Of a stretch of 64,000 nt of DNA, positions 29,717-37,939 are shown one piece after another. The stretch is from Emticicia sp965283955 (GTDB taxonomy: Bacteria; Bacteroidota; Bacteroidia; Cytophagales; Spirosomataceae), in NCBI GenBank assembly GCA_965283955.1, contig CBDIQW010000001.1, positions 3,844,001 through 3,908,000 on the forward strand, read 5' to 3'. A program made the position numbers and the translations under genes. The notes under the pieces are model-generated. The model saw only the letters and a list, made by a program, of their open reading frames with translations, ran no database searches and had not been told where the DNA came from. Numbering within the stretch: the stretch's first letter is position 1; each line of letters opens with the position of its first letter.

Positions 29717-30979
29717 TTAAGCCGCCAATTCCTTCAAAGCCGCTACAAATTTATCCAATTCGGCGGTAGAAGTATAAACATTTGGGGTAATTCGGCAGCC
29801 TTGTACATTGGCGTAATCAATGGCTACCGTCCAGATTTTATATTTGTTAAGTAAAGTTTTTGCCAAATCGGCAGGTTTCATAGTCTTGATTCCTACATTC
29901 GCAATACCACAAGCACGCTGAGCATTGGCTGGAGTGTTCACCACAATATTTGGTATATCTCTCACTTGTTTTGTCCAATATTCTTGCAGAAAACGCAGCC
30001 TTGCTTCTTTCCGTTGAATACCGATTTTCTGGTGAAAATCAATGGCATTACTTATCGTGAGGTCGGTATGCACAGGGTGTGTACCTGTATGATTCAGTTT
30101 TCGAATATCATCATCTTGGTAGCCCATGTCGCCAAACATCTGCCATAATTTACTAATTTTATCTTTTTTTACATACAAAAGTCCCGCACCGAGAGGTACG
30201 CTGAGCCATTTGTGCAGACTACTTCCATAATAATCACAACCTAAGTCGCTGATTTTGTAATCAATGTGAGCCAGAGCATGAGCCCCATCAACCATTACAT
30301 CGACGCCTTTGGCATGAGCCATATCGCATATTTTTCGTACAGGTAAAATATGTCCTGTGATATTTATCATGTGACAAACCATCAGCAAGCGAGTTTTGGG
30401 CGTAATGGCTTTTTCGTAAATTTCTACAATTTCTTCATCAGATTTTGGATGATTCGGAATCGACACAATTTTATTTACGATTCCGTATCGGCGAGCTTGT
30501 AGCTTAAACATATCAAGCATTGCACCATAATCTTGTATCGCCATCACGGCTTCATCACCTGCTTTCCAATCATAGCCCGCAATAACCGAATCGAGCGATT
30601 CGGTAGTATTTCTTGTAATTATCAATTCTTCTACCGAACATCCCGCCAATGCTGCCAATTTTTTGCGTGCTTCGGCTTTATCATCAAACTGTCGAGTACG
30701 CATATAATAGGACGCCTGAAAATTGATTTCTCGCACATTGCCAATAAATGCCTCCAGTGTTTCTTGTGGAGCAAAAGAATAATAACCGTTTTCGAGATTG
30801 ATGTAGTCTGGTTTAATTCGATAAGCTTTTCTGATTTCTGCCCAAAAATCTTCGTTTTGAGCTAAATCTTCTGGCTTTTGTTGCTCAAATCTTGCCATTG
30901 TTTTATCATAGTTTTTTCCAAAAGAAGGTAACGCAAGGCTCGAAGCAGTCAGGGTTTTGATGAATTGACGTTTGTTCAT
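29717..30979 (-). CDS. Class V aminotransferase-fold PLP enzyme (isopenicillin N epimerase-like)
   Basis: The call is a 420-residue fold-type I PLP enzyme of the class V aminotransferase family. I place the start at the ATG at 30979 (MNKRQFIKTLTASSLALPSF), because the 15 upstream residues are not signal-like. The N-terminus resembles a Tat or Sec leader but has only one Arg in the key position, so export is uncertain. PLP-binding features are Asp231 in VMVDGAHA and Lys257 in SSLHKWLSVPLGAGLLY, the Schiff-base lysine. TRNTTESLDSVI at about 122-133 is the phosphate-binding turn. Relatives include isopenicillin N epimerases and cysteine desulfurase-like proteins of unknown substrate; I cannot assign one. 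It follows the AlkD gene by 83 bp on the same strand and may share its transcript. Confidence 0.85.
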   Translation of the reverse strand: MNKRQFIKTLTASSLALPSFGKNYDKTMARFEQQKPEDLAQNEDFWAEIRKAYRIKPDYINLENGYYSFAPQETLEAFIGNVREINFQASYYMRTRQFDDKAEARKKLAALAGCSVEELIITRNTTESLDSVIAGYDWKAGDEAVMAIQDYGAMLDMFKLQARRYGIVNKIVSIPNHPKSDEEIVEIYEKAITPKTRLLMVCHMINITGHILPVRKICDMAHAKGVDVMVDGAHALAHIDYKISDLGCDYYGSSLHKWLSVPLGAGLLYVKKDKISKLWQMFGDMGYQDDDIRKLNHTGTHPVHTDLTISNAIDFHQKIGIQRKEARLRFLQEYWTKQVRDIPNIVVNTPANAQRACGIANVGIKTMKPADLAKTLLNKYKIWTVAIDYANVQGCRITPNVYTSTAELDKFVAALKELAA

Positions 30980-31062
30980 TGAAGTAGTTTTTAGCTTTTC
31001 GAAGGTTTGGTTTATAAGAAACAATAATTTACTACTGTGGACTGCTGACTATCGACGGTGGA

Positions 31063-31764
31063 CTATTTTAGTGTCATAAAATACTTTTTTCGATCATCAC
31101 TCATTTTTTCAATAGCGTATCTAAGAGCGGTGCGAGGAATTCGGCCAATGTTACGCTCCAAGAAAGCCTCAACTTGTTCTTCGCCTTGCTTCTTCCAAGC
31201 TTCACGTAGCATCCAACCAACGGCTTTATGAATCAAATCATGCTTGTGCGAAAGTAGAATTTCTGAAATTTTGAGGGTATCGAGAAACTGTTTTTTATTG
31301 ATGAAATAGTGCGTTGCAATGATTGAAATACGCTGAGTCCACAAATGCTCAGTGCGAGCCATATCGTAGAGAATACTGCGGTCTTTATCGAATAAATAAA
31401 GGCCTACGATGTCGCGAGCTGAGCAATCGACTAAATCCCAGTTATTGATTCGATACGTATTATCTAAGTAAAAATCATAAATTTCTGTGCGTTTCTCTGC
31501 TGTTTTGGCCTTTTTCATTTGTTCAACCAAAATTATCAACGCTGCCATTCGATGTTCGTGAATTTCGTTATCTAATAATTCTTGGAGTTCGGGAAAAGAA
31601 AGCGAGTAATAATTCTTACAAACTGCTCGCAAATCAGGATTTGAAACACCTATAAAAACGTCCCCTTCACCATATTGCCCTTTACCAGTTTTGAAAAACC
31701 ATGTAGAGGCTTCTGCTCGTTGGGGCGTAGAAATGGCTTGAAGTTCGTCAGTAATTTTACTCAT
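31063..31764 (-). CDS. AlkD-type DNA alkylation repair glycosylase
   Basis: The protein has 233 residues, the usual length for the HEAT-like-repeat DNA alkylation repair family (AlkC/AlkD). AlkD excises cationic alkylpurines such as N3-methyladenine and N7-methylguanine. The active-site pattern W...D is present at Trp109-Asp113 (INNWDLVDCSARDIVG), the same numbers as in Bacillus cereus AlkD. A second conserved Trp is at residue 184 (KAVGWMLREAW). The ATG at 31764 is the first in frame and gives a family-typical N-terminus. It is a cytoplasmic, presumably constitutive repair enzyme. The gene points away from the hydrolase gene and lies upstream of the PLP enzyme on the same strand. Confidence 0.93.
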   Translation of the reverse strand: MSKITDELQAISTPQRAEASTWFFKTGKGQYGEGDVFIGVSNPDLRAVCKNYYSLSFPELQELLDNEIHEHRMAALIILVEQMKKAKTAEKRTEIYDFYLDNTYRINNWDLVDCSARDIVGLYLFDKDRSILYDMARTEHLWTQRISIIATHYFINKKQFLDTLKISEILLSHKHDLIHKAVGWMLREAWKKQGEEQVEAFLERNIGRIPRTALRYAIEKMSDDRKKYFMTLK

Positions 31765-32184
31765 ACTTATAGTGGAACGATGCTCCGATTCGTTTATTAA
31801 GGAATAAAAAAGAGTTTTTTGTATTGAAAGAAGAACTAAAAATGTAGCCTAAAAATAAGGATTTTTTTGTGAATTTACACCGAATAAAAATAAAGAAAGG
31901 CTATGGGTAAAGCTCCCATAGCCTTTTCTACTACTAAATCCACACAACTTTAACTCAAAAATAGATGGTTTAATTGAATTATGCAAGAAATTATTAGTAA
32001 AAAATTAGACAATAGATAAAATTAGTGCAATTTTTTGTTTGTATTATGCTATCATTGTCTTGAAATTGCACAATGAATGATTTTGTTTGATTATAGAATA
32101 AGTTTTCAACTTGTCAAAGTTAAAAGTATCGTATTATTTGTTTGTTATTCTTTTGATTCAATATCTTTGAGAAAAATTCATCAA
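31765..32184. other. Divergent intergenic region, 420 bp
   Basis: This region separates alkD (minus) from the hydrolase gene (plus). It holds a strong hairpin at 31896-31926 and a pair of 9-bp inverted sites (GTGCAATTT at 32025-32033, AAATTGCAC at 32063-32071). The latter are 29 bases apart and about 115 bp before the hydrolase start, a plausible but unproven operator. The plus-strand frame is open upstream to 32077, but that extension is AT-rich and not family-like. Confidence 0.5.
31896..31926. terminator. Strong orphan hairpin inside a divergent promoter region
   Basis: A perfect 12-bp stem (AAAGGCTATGGG with its complement) and a 7-base loop are flanked by A/T runs on both sides. On the minus strand it is followed by TCTTTATTTTTATT, on the plus strand by a short TTTTCT. 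No annotated gene ends here, so it may end a short unannotated transcript or act as a leader structure for alkD. Confidence 0.55.
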
Positions 32185-33018
32185 ATGACAATTGATTCGC
32201 ACCAACATTTTTGGACTTTCGACCCTATCCGTGATTCGTGGATTACTGATGATATGTCGGTTATTCAACGAAACTTTTATCCCGAAGATTTACAGCCAAC
32301 TTTACATCAAAATAGTATTGATGCTTGTGTGGCCGTACAAGCCGACCAAAGTTTAGCCGAAACGAGATTTCTGCTCGATTTAGCAGCTAAAAATAGTTTC
32401 GTAAAGGCAGTAGTTGGTTGGATTGACCTACAAGCTGATGATATTGATGAACAATTAAGTGAATGGAAATCGGAGAAAAAACATGGCAGGTTTTAAGCAC
32501 GTTTATAAGCCGAACCTGATATAGAATATATGCTTCGACCCAATTTTTTGAGTGGAATATCGAAGCTAAAAAAACATGGGTTTACTTACGATATTCTTAT
32601 TTTTCCGAAGCATTTGGCTACTGCCCAAAAATTTGTGGCTCAGTTTCCTGACCAGCCTTTTGTGCTTGACCACATCGCCAAGCCATACATAAAAGCGGGA
32701 TTGATTGATGAATGGGAAAGAGATATTAGAAATTTGTCGAAGTTTGAAAACCTACAATGTAAAGTTTCGGGAATCATCACCGAAGCCGATTGGAAAGCGT
32801 GGACTTATGAGCAGATAAAACCCTATTTAGATGTCGTGTTTGACGTTTTTGGAACAAACAGGATCATGTTTGGCTCAGATTGGCCAGTATGCTTAGTTGC
32901 GGGTGAGTATAGTCAAGTAAAGGGAATCATTGAAACTTACACAAAAGATTTTTCGGCATCGGAAAAAGCCAAGATTTTTGGCGAAAATGCAGCAAGGTTT
33001 TATGGAATTTCTGAATAA
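32185..33018 (+). CDS. Amidohydrolase, L-fuconolactonase-like (frameshifted as sequenced)
   Basis: Start chosen at ATG 32185 (MTIDSHQHFW), which puts the metal-binding HxH at residues 6 and 8 as usual for the TIM-barrel amidohydrolase_2 family. Later motifs are AVQADQSL, GWIDLQ, MLRPNFLSGI, FVLDHIAKP, CKVSG and IMFGSDWPV, the last carrying the catalytic Asp. Close relatives hydrolyse L-fucono-1,5-lactone or similar sugar lactones. Two compensating single-base shifts within about 30 bp disrupt it. One extra base lies near 32482 (AAAAAACATGG) and one base is missing near 32511 (GTTTATAAGCC). As written the frame stops at 32496 and restarts at 32530; corrected it gives about 277 residues, the family length. 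A FucP permease gene lies 2.4 kb downstream, which supports the fucose assignment. Confidence 0.8.
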
Positions 33019-33041
33019 TTGGTTTTCCAATTATTCAGAAA
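33008..33041. terminator. Bidirectional terminator between hydrolase and GMC oxidoreductase genes
   Basis: A perfect 15-bp stem (33008-33022 with 33027-33041) has a TTTT loop. It overlaps the stop codon of the plus-strand hydrolase and sits 10 bases beyond the minus-strand oxidoreductase stop at 33051. T-rich sequence follows on the plus side. Confidence 0.78.
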
Positions 33042-33050
33042 TTTGATTGT

Positions 33051-34751
33051 TTAAAATCGCTGTTTCACCGCATAATCAACCGCCCGAGCTGTAAGTGCCA
33101 TGTAAGTAAGCGATGGGTTTTGGGTAGAAGTTGAAGTCATACACGCTCCATCGGTCACGAAAACATTTTTGCAGCTATGCAACTGATTCCATTTGTTTAG
33201 CAGCGAAGTCTTTGGGTCTTTGCCCATTCTTACACCGCCCATTTCGTGATTAGCATTTCCTGGCAAACGTTGTGTATCAATGGTTTGAATGTTTTTGAAA
33301 CCCGCTTCGTGGTACATTTCGGAAAATTGTTCGTGAAAGTCTTTCAAAATTTTCTCATCATTATCATCGTAGCCAACCGAAACTCGGAGTTGTGGAATAC
33401 CGTATTTATCCACCAGTTGTTTATCCAATTTCACTACACTACTCTCTTTGGGAATTGTCTCGGCCATCATACTCGAATTTACTCCCCACAAACCCAGTTT
33501 TGGATTCAGTAAATTGGTTTTAAGATTTTCGCCCAAACCATCTTTTTCAGTAATTTCTATACGAGAAGCATTGAGTGTAGAAGCATATCCACGTAGAAAA
33601 TCGGTTTCTTGTTTGAAGACATTTCTGAATCGTGGAATATAACTGCTTCCTGGACGGCGGCCATCGGTCATTGAATCCATGAAGCCTTCGTATTCGGCCG
33701 ACATTCTTCCTCGATAACTGTGAAAAGCCATGAATTTTCCGAGTAAACCATTGTCATTACCCAACCCATTAGGAAAACGATTGGACGTTGAATTGAGTAA
33801 AATCAAATTTGTATTAAGAGCAGAAGCATTCAAGAAAATGACTTTGGCGTAATATTCTATCATTTGCTTTGTATTCGTATCAATCACTCGCACGCCAGTG
33901 GCTTTGCCTTTTGCTTCATCATAGATAACCGAGTGAACCACCGAATGAGGCCTAAGAGTCATTTTGCTTGTTCTTTCAGCCCATGGAATCGTAGAAGAAT
34001 TACTACTATAATAACCACCATAAGGACAGCCACGCTCACAAATTGTGCGATTTTGACAAGCTGCACGACCTTGTTTGTAGTGGATTTCTTTGGGTTGAGT
34101 AAGATGAGCCACTCGACTAATAATAACGTGTCGGTCAGGGTATTTGGGTGCTATTTGGACCTTGAAATGTTTTTCGATGCACGACATTTCGTGGGGTGGC
34201 AGAAACTCCCCATCAGGCAAGGTAGAGAGACCATCTCGGTTGCCAGCAATGCCAGCAAATTTTTCTACATAACTATACCACGGAGCAATATCAGCGTAGC
34301 GAATTGGCCAATCTACGGCGTAACCGTCACGGGCGGGGCCTTCAAAATCATAATCGCTCCAACGCTGGGTCATGCGTCCCCACAAAAGTGAACGACCACC
34401 CACTTGGTAAGCACGAATCCAATCGTAGGGGCGATCTTGGATATATTCTTGCTCGGCATCTTTTGTTAGAAAATGAGCGGTTGCTTCACTGAAAATATAG
34501 TTTTTGCTCGCAATTTTATATTCTTTTTTGATTTCGAGTGGTACTTGTCCAAGATGCTCAAATTCCCACGGTTGTTTTAGGGTTGTTGGGTAGTCGATTA
34601 CGTGTTTTACGTCTCGTCCACGCTCCAAAACTAATGTTCGTAGGCCTTTTTGTGTGAGTTCTTTGGCTGCCCAGCCACCGCTGATACCTGTGCCAACCAC
34701 GATGGCATCAAAAGTGCGAGATTTTATATCGTCAATGTTAAAGTTTGGCAT
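33051..34751 (-). CDS. GMC-family FAD oxidoreductase (sugar or polyol dehydrogenase-like)
   Basis: The protein has 566 residues and is intact. The N-terminal dinucleotide-binding motif is VVGTGISGGWAAKEL, with LVLERG ending the beta-alpha-beta fold. WGRMTQRWSDYDF and GGRSLLWG are typical of the glucose-methanol-choline superfamily. The catalytic pair is likely His502 (NANHEMGG) and Asn545 (TQNPSLTYMAL). A Cys-containing segment, CQNRTICERGCPYGG, occurs in the gluconate and 2-keto-sugar dehydrogenase branch. No signal peptide is seen, and no gluconate-dehydrogenase subunit 3 or cytochrome gene lies next to it, unlike many Bacteroidota members. It could oxidise a sugar feeding the adjacent lactonase, but that link is inference. 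The ATG at 34751 is directly preceded by AT-rich promoter-like sequence, with TATATTTG at 34779-34772 on the minus strand. Confidence 0.88.
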   Translation of the reverse strand: MPNFNIDDIKSRTFDAIVVGTGISGGWAAKELTQKGLRTLVLERGRDVKHVIDYPTTLKQPWEFEHLGQVPLEIKKEYKIASKNYIFSEATAHFLTKDAEQEYIQDRPYDWIRAYQVGGRSLLWGRMTQRWSDYDFEGPARDGYAVDWPIRYADIAPWYSYVEKFAGIAGNRDGLSTLPDGEFLPPHEMSCIEKHFKVQIAPKYPDRHVIISRVAHLTQPKEIHYKQGRAACQNRTICERGCPYGGYYSSNSSTIPWAERTSKMTLRPHSVVHSVIYDEAKGKATGVRVIDTNTKQMIEYYAKVIFLNASALNTNLILLNSTSNRFPNGLGNDNGLLGKFMAFHSYRGRMSAEYEGFMDSMTDGRRPGSSYIPRFRNVFKQETDFLRGYASTLNASRIEITEKDGLGENLKTNLLNPKLGLWGVNSSMMAETIPKESSVVKLDKQLVDKYGIPQLRVSVGYDDNDEKILKDFHEQFSEMYHEAGFKNIQTIDTQRLPGNANHEMGGVRMGKDPKTSLLNKWNQLHSCKNVFVTDGACMTSTSTQNPSLTYMALTARAVDYAVKQRF

Positions 34752-34803
34752 TTTTATAGGTTGAATTTATACAAATATACAAAATGAATGAAATTTTTAT
34801 AGA

Positions 34804-34834
34804 TTTGTTTTGTTTGAAAAAAACAGTAATTTAG
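34804..34834 (+). promoter_or_regulatory. Bacteroidota-type promoter for the small ORF pair
   Basis: TTTG at 34804-34807 and TAATTTAG at 34827-34834 are separated by 19 bases. This matches the Bacteroidota sigma-ABfr consensus (TTTG, about 19-20 bases, TAnnTTTG) with one mismatch. The second box ends 25 bases before the ATG at 34860. Confidence 0.5.
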
Positions 34835-34859
34835 CAGTGTATAAATTCAATAAAAACCT

Positions 34860-35048
34860 ATGGATGAATTAGACTATTTCACCTTAAAAGAATTGAAAAA
34901 GAATATAGAGGAAAGTGTAAGGGAATTAGAAAATGACATAGTAGATTATTCAACTAAAGCCAATGATGAAGAATTTGGAGCGATGGTTCGGAAGGCAATT
35001 TATTATAGAGAAATTATCAAAAGAATTGATGAACAATTAAAAATGTAG
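34860..35048 (+). CDS. Small acidic/basic helical protein, unknown
   Basis: The protein has 62 residues (MDELDYFTLKELKKNIEE...) and is rich in Glu, Lys and Asp. It is predicted fully helical, with heptad-like hydrophobic spacing in LKELKKNIEESVRELENDIV and a final IIKRIDEQLK. It has no Cys, signal peptide or membrane segment. I do not recognise the family. Support for a real gene comes from the promoter match 25 bases upstream and from a second small ORF 4 bases downstream. A terminator closes the pair. It may be a two-gene unit with the next ORF; a toxin-antitoxin pair is possible, but no motif supports it. Confidence 0.6.
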   Translation: MDELDYFTLKELKKNIEESVRELENDIVDYSTKANDEEFGAMVRKAIYYREIIKRIDEQLKM

Positions 35049-35052
35049 CATT

Positions 35053-35295
35053 ATGAGAGCCGAAAGCCAGAAATATATTGAAAGACTAAAAAGTTGTAAA
35101 ACCTTATCGGAAAAGAAATCTATCAATGATGAGTTTAGCTTATATTATAGTAAATTAGATGAGAACGATAAGAATGATTTAAATCCATATTTTGATGATT
35201 TGAAAAAAGCCATCAATCAAAAAATTGAAAATTTGGATATTTTAGCCAGTAAAGCTGAAAATATTCTATCTAAATTTCAAATTGCTGAAGTTTAG
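35053..35295 (+). CDS. Small Lys-rich helical protein, unknown
   Basis: The protein has 80 residues, begins MRAESQKYIERLKSC and ends ENILSKFQIAEV. It is highly charged and predicted helical, with coiled-coil potential in DDLKKAINQKIENLDILASKAENIL. It lacks a signal peptide, membrane helix or known motif. Its start lies only 4 bases after the stop of the preceding 62-residue ORF, so the two are probably co-transcribed and translationally coupled. A good Rho-independent terminator begins 21 bases after its stop. I do not recognise the family. Confidence 0.6.
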   Translation: MRAESQKYIERLKSCKTLSEKKSINDEFSLYYSKLDENDKNDLNPYFDDLKKAINQKIENLDILASKAENILSKFQIAEV

Positions 35296-35316
35296 GCTTT
35301 ATTAAAGATATTATGT

Positions 35317-35346
35317 AGTTGCTTCGCTTGCGTAGCAACTTTTTTA
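35317..35346 (+). terminator. Rho-independent terminator after the small ORF pair
   Basis: Arms AGTTGCT (35317-35323) and AGCAACT (35334-35340) carry an extra CGC/GCG pairing in the loop region and are followed directly by a run of T. It separates the small ORFs from the permease gene. Confidence 0.75.
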
Positions 35347-35357
35347 TTCCCTGAAAA

Positions 35358-35389
35358 TTTCCTTTCTGCGGCATATATCTGTATAATTG
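35358..35389 (+). promoter_or_regulatory. Possible promoter of the fucose permease gene
   Basis: TTTC (35358-35361) and TATAATTG (35382-35389) are 20 bases apart, close to the Bacteroidota TTTG/TAnnTTTG consensus, and lie 46 bases before the ATG. Each box has one mismatch. Confidence 0.35.
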
Positions 35390-35435
35390 CATTAATATTC
35401 CAACCTCATACCATTACTTATTTAGTTTCCATTCT

Positions 35436-36697
35436 ATGAAAAACAAGTATTTTGTTCCTTTTGTATTGCTCACGTCGTTGTTCTTTTTGTGGGGATTCGC
35501 CCACAATCTCAATCCGATTCTAATTCCTCACCTCAAAAAAGCTTGTCAACTCACTGATTTTCAGTCGGCTTTGATTGATAGTGCATTTTTTGTGGCCTAT
35601 TTCGTCATGGCGATTCCAGCGGGTATGGTGATGAAAAAATATGGATATAAAATCGGTATCATTGCGGGGCTTATCACGTTTGCGATTGGAGCATTTTTGT
35701 TTGTTCCCGCTGCCAATACTCGTATTTTTGCATTTTTCTTGACAGCTCTTTTTGTGATTGCATCGGGTTTGACATTTTTGGAAACGGCTGCAAATCCATA
35801 TATGACAGTTTTGGGAGAACCCGAAGGTGCAACACAACGTCTAAACTTTGCTCAATCTTTCAATGGTTTGGCGGCATCAATTGCTCCGAAAATAGGAGGG
35901 ATGTTCATTTTATCGGGCGTAACGCTTTCTGATACCGAGATTGCTCGAATGTCGGTTGAGCAACTTAATGCTTATTTGAATACTGAAGCTTCAGCGGTAA
36001 AAATGCCTTACATTGTTATAGGTGTAATTGTTCTGGTTGTGGCGGCTATTTTGTATAAAACCAATTTGCCTGAAGTTATTGAAGATGTTCACGAAATAAA
36101 TATGTCGGGTGGTTCGCAGTCTATTTGGCGTCACAGCCACCTAACTTGGGGCGTAATTGCTCAGTTTTTTATGTAGGAGCTCAAGTTTGTGTGTCGAGTT
36201 TCTTTATTCGTTACCTCTACCAAACCGCCCAAATTGATGAAAAATCGGCGGCTGATTACTTAGCCATTGCCTTGCTTGGATTTATGATTGGGCGTTTTGT
36301 GGGCACATTCTTGATGCGTTTTATCAGTCCAAATCGACTTTTGGCTATTTATTCGGCACTTTGTATTGTTTTGTTGGCAATCATTGTGCTGAATGGCGGA
36401 ATGATGTCGGTTTATGGTTTGATTGGTGTCGAGTTCTTTATGTCGATTATGTTCCCGACTATTTTCTCGTTGAGCGTGCAATCGTTGGGAGAAGAAACAA
36501 AACTGGGTTCGTCGTTAGTAATTATGGCCATTGTAGGTGGAGCAATTTTTCCCTTAATTATGGGCCGTGTTTCTGATGTAAGCAATATTCAAACGGCCTA
36601 CGTTGTGCCTTTGGCTTGCTTTGCGGTGGTATTATATTTTGGTGTAAGTGGATATAAAGTGAAGCGAGTGACGACGGGGTCGCCCGAGCGATGTTGA
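35436..36697 (+). CDS. fucP: L-fucose:H+ symporter, MFS family (frameshifted as sequenced)
   Basis: The sequence fits the FucP group of the major facilitator superfamily: LLTSLFFLWGFAHNLNPILIP at the start, SAFFVAYFVMAIPAGMVMKKYGYK in helices 2-3, and ETAANPYMTVLGEPEGATQRLNFAQSF, the FucP signature. The second half keeps RFVGTFLMRFISP and SIMFPTIFSLSVQSLG. FucP imports L-fucose with a proton across the inner membrane. The frame breaks at about 36165-36170, where six T occur in CAGTTTTTTATGTA; a seventh T would read QFFYVGAQVCVSSFF and give 420 residues, the family norm. A homopolymer sequencing error is the simplest reading. As written, the protein stops at 36176 after 246 residues and would be inactive. 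Related sugar substrates (galactose, glucose, N-acetylglucosamine) remain possible. Confidence 0.87.
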
Positions 36698-36765
36698 ATG
36701 ACGAATAACGAATAAAGAGGTACGAATTTTATTCACTCGTCATTCGTACCTCTATATTCGTCATT
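36697..36765. terminator. Compound hairpin between convergent fucP and czcB-like genes
   Basis: Two nested perfect inverted repeats are present: outer arms 36697-36707 and 36755-36765 (11 bp), inner arms AGAGGTACGAAT 36716-36727 and its complement 36742-36753. It fills the 72-bp gap between two converging stops, so it probably ends both transcripts. Confidence 0.7.
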
Positions 36766-36769
36766 TGTT

Positions 36770-37939
36770 CTATTCTTCCGATTTATTTTTCAAACTCATC
36801 AACAATGAATAAGCTCCTTTGATTACAAAAGTCTGATTATTAAGGTTTTCGGTTTTGATAATTTCGGTCAAACCTTTTTCTGTATTGCCGATTTGTACTT
36901 CTACCATTTCAAATTGAATTGCTGATTTCTTCACAAAAACGTAGTGTTTGTTTTCAAATCTCACAATCGCATCTTCGGGTAATACATAAGATTTAGCATT
37001 TGTAATTGCAATTTCAGCGTTCATGTATGTACCTGGAATCAATGTTTTATCATAGCTTTCAAAGTGGCAATGCACATCTGTACTACGTTCTTCATTGAGG
37101 TTTTTACCAATCAGGATAATTTCAGCGGCATATTTTTTTTCAGTATGTGTGTTTGTGAACGCCACAACTTTTTGCCCAATGTTGAGTTTGTCTAAATCTT
37201 TCTCGAAAATAGTTAAAGCCAAGTGAATATCGCTTGTATTTACCAATTCAAACATCACTTCGGTGTTAGAAATATATTTTCCTATATTCACATTTACTTT
37301 ACTCACATAGCCATTGATTGGTGAATAAATATTGATACTCTTTGAAATATTATTTTCGTTGAGTTTTTCTGGATTTATACCTGCAAGTTTGAGCTTTTCA
37401 GCCAAAGATTTTACTAAAATTCGTTGGGTTTTTAATTCCATTTCGGCTTGTTGGAAAACCTTATCGCTCGTGGCTTTGCTTTGATTGAGCTCTTTTTGGC
37501 GTTGAAATTCGTTTTCAAGAAAACTAATTTTTGATTGTGTTGTCAAGAAATCTTGTTGCAACTGAATGTACTGTTGGTCTTCGATGATGGCTATGCTTTC
37601 ACCTTTACGCACAAACATACCAGGAATCAAGTGCGTAGATTTTAAATATCCACCTAACGGCACACTCACTGATACTAAGTTTTGTGGGGGAACATCAATT
37701 TTTCCATTTACTTTCAAGATGGTTGAGAAAGATTTCTGTTCTAAAGTTCCAGTTGTAATGCCGATACTCTGTACTTGTTTTTCGGTCAGGTTTGCTATCG
37801 AACTTTCAATTGCTGTTGAATCTGATGCTGTTTCTTCACTACTTTCCTTTTTCCCACAAGAAGTGAGTATCGAAGAAAAAGTGATAAAAACCACTACAAT
37901 TACGCCCAATTTTTTATTGATATTAACTAAATTTTTCAT
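36770..37939 (-). CDS. CzcB/CusB-type periplasmic adaptor lipoprotein of a metal RND efflux system
   Basis: I place the start at ATG 37939 (MKNLVNINKKLGVIVVVF), giving 389 residues. The upstream in-frame part overlaps the CDF gene and is not signal-like. The N-terminus is a lipoprotein signal with lipobox LTSC at about residues 23-26, so the mature protein is lipid-anchored. Membrane-fusion-protein elements follow in order: a barrel-sandwich strand (SVSVPLGGYLKSTHLIPGMFV), a long alpha-hairpin with LQQDFLTTQSKISFLENEF, the returning lipoyl half (INIYSPINGYVSKVNVNIGKYI) and a beta-barrel ending VLPEDAIVRFENKHYVFV. It would bridge the CzcA-type pump and outer-membrane channel. It lacks a distinct His-rich or Met-rich metal motif. 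Its start overlaps the CDF stop region by 17 bp, which indicates one operon. Confidence 0.9.
   Translation of the reverse strand: MKNLVNINKKLGVIVVVFITFSSILTSCGKKESSEETASDSTAIESSIANLTEKQVQSIGITTGTLEQKSFSTILKVNGKIDVPPQNLVSVSVPLGGYLKSTHLIPGMFVRKGESIAIIEDQQYIQLQQDFLTTQSKISFLENEFQRQKELNQSKATSDKVFQQAEMELKTQRILVKSLAEKLKLAGINPEKLNENNISKSINIYSPINGYVSKVNVNIGKYISNTEVMFELVNTSDIHLALTIFEKDLDKLNIGQKVVAFTNTHTEKKYAAEIILIGKNLNEERSTDVHCHFESYDKTLIPGTYMNAEIAITNAKSYVLPEDAIVRFENKHYVFVKKSAIQFEMVEVQIGNTEKGLTEIIKTENLNNQTFVIKGAYSLLMSLKNKSEE

Noticed and set aside
30533..30865. 110-codon plus-strand ORF opposite the PLP enzyme
   Set aside because: It lies wholly within a clear minus-strand enzyme gene and has no family features.
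32077..32184. Longer N-terminus for the hydrolase from ATG 32077
   Set aside because: The extra 36 residues are AT-derived and hydrophobic with no family match. They would displace the HxH motif from the usual extreme N-terminus.
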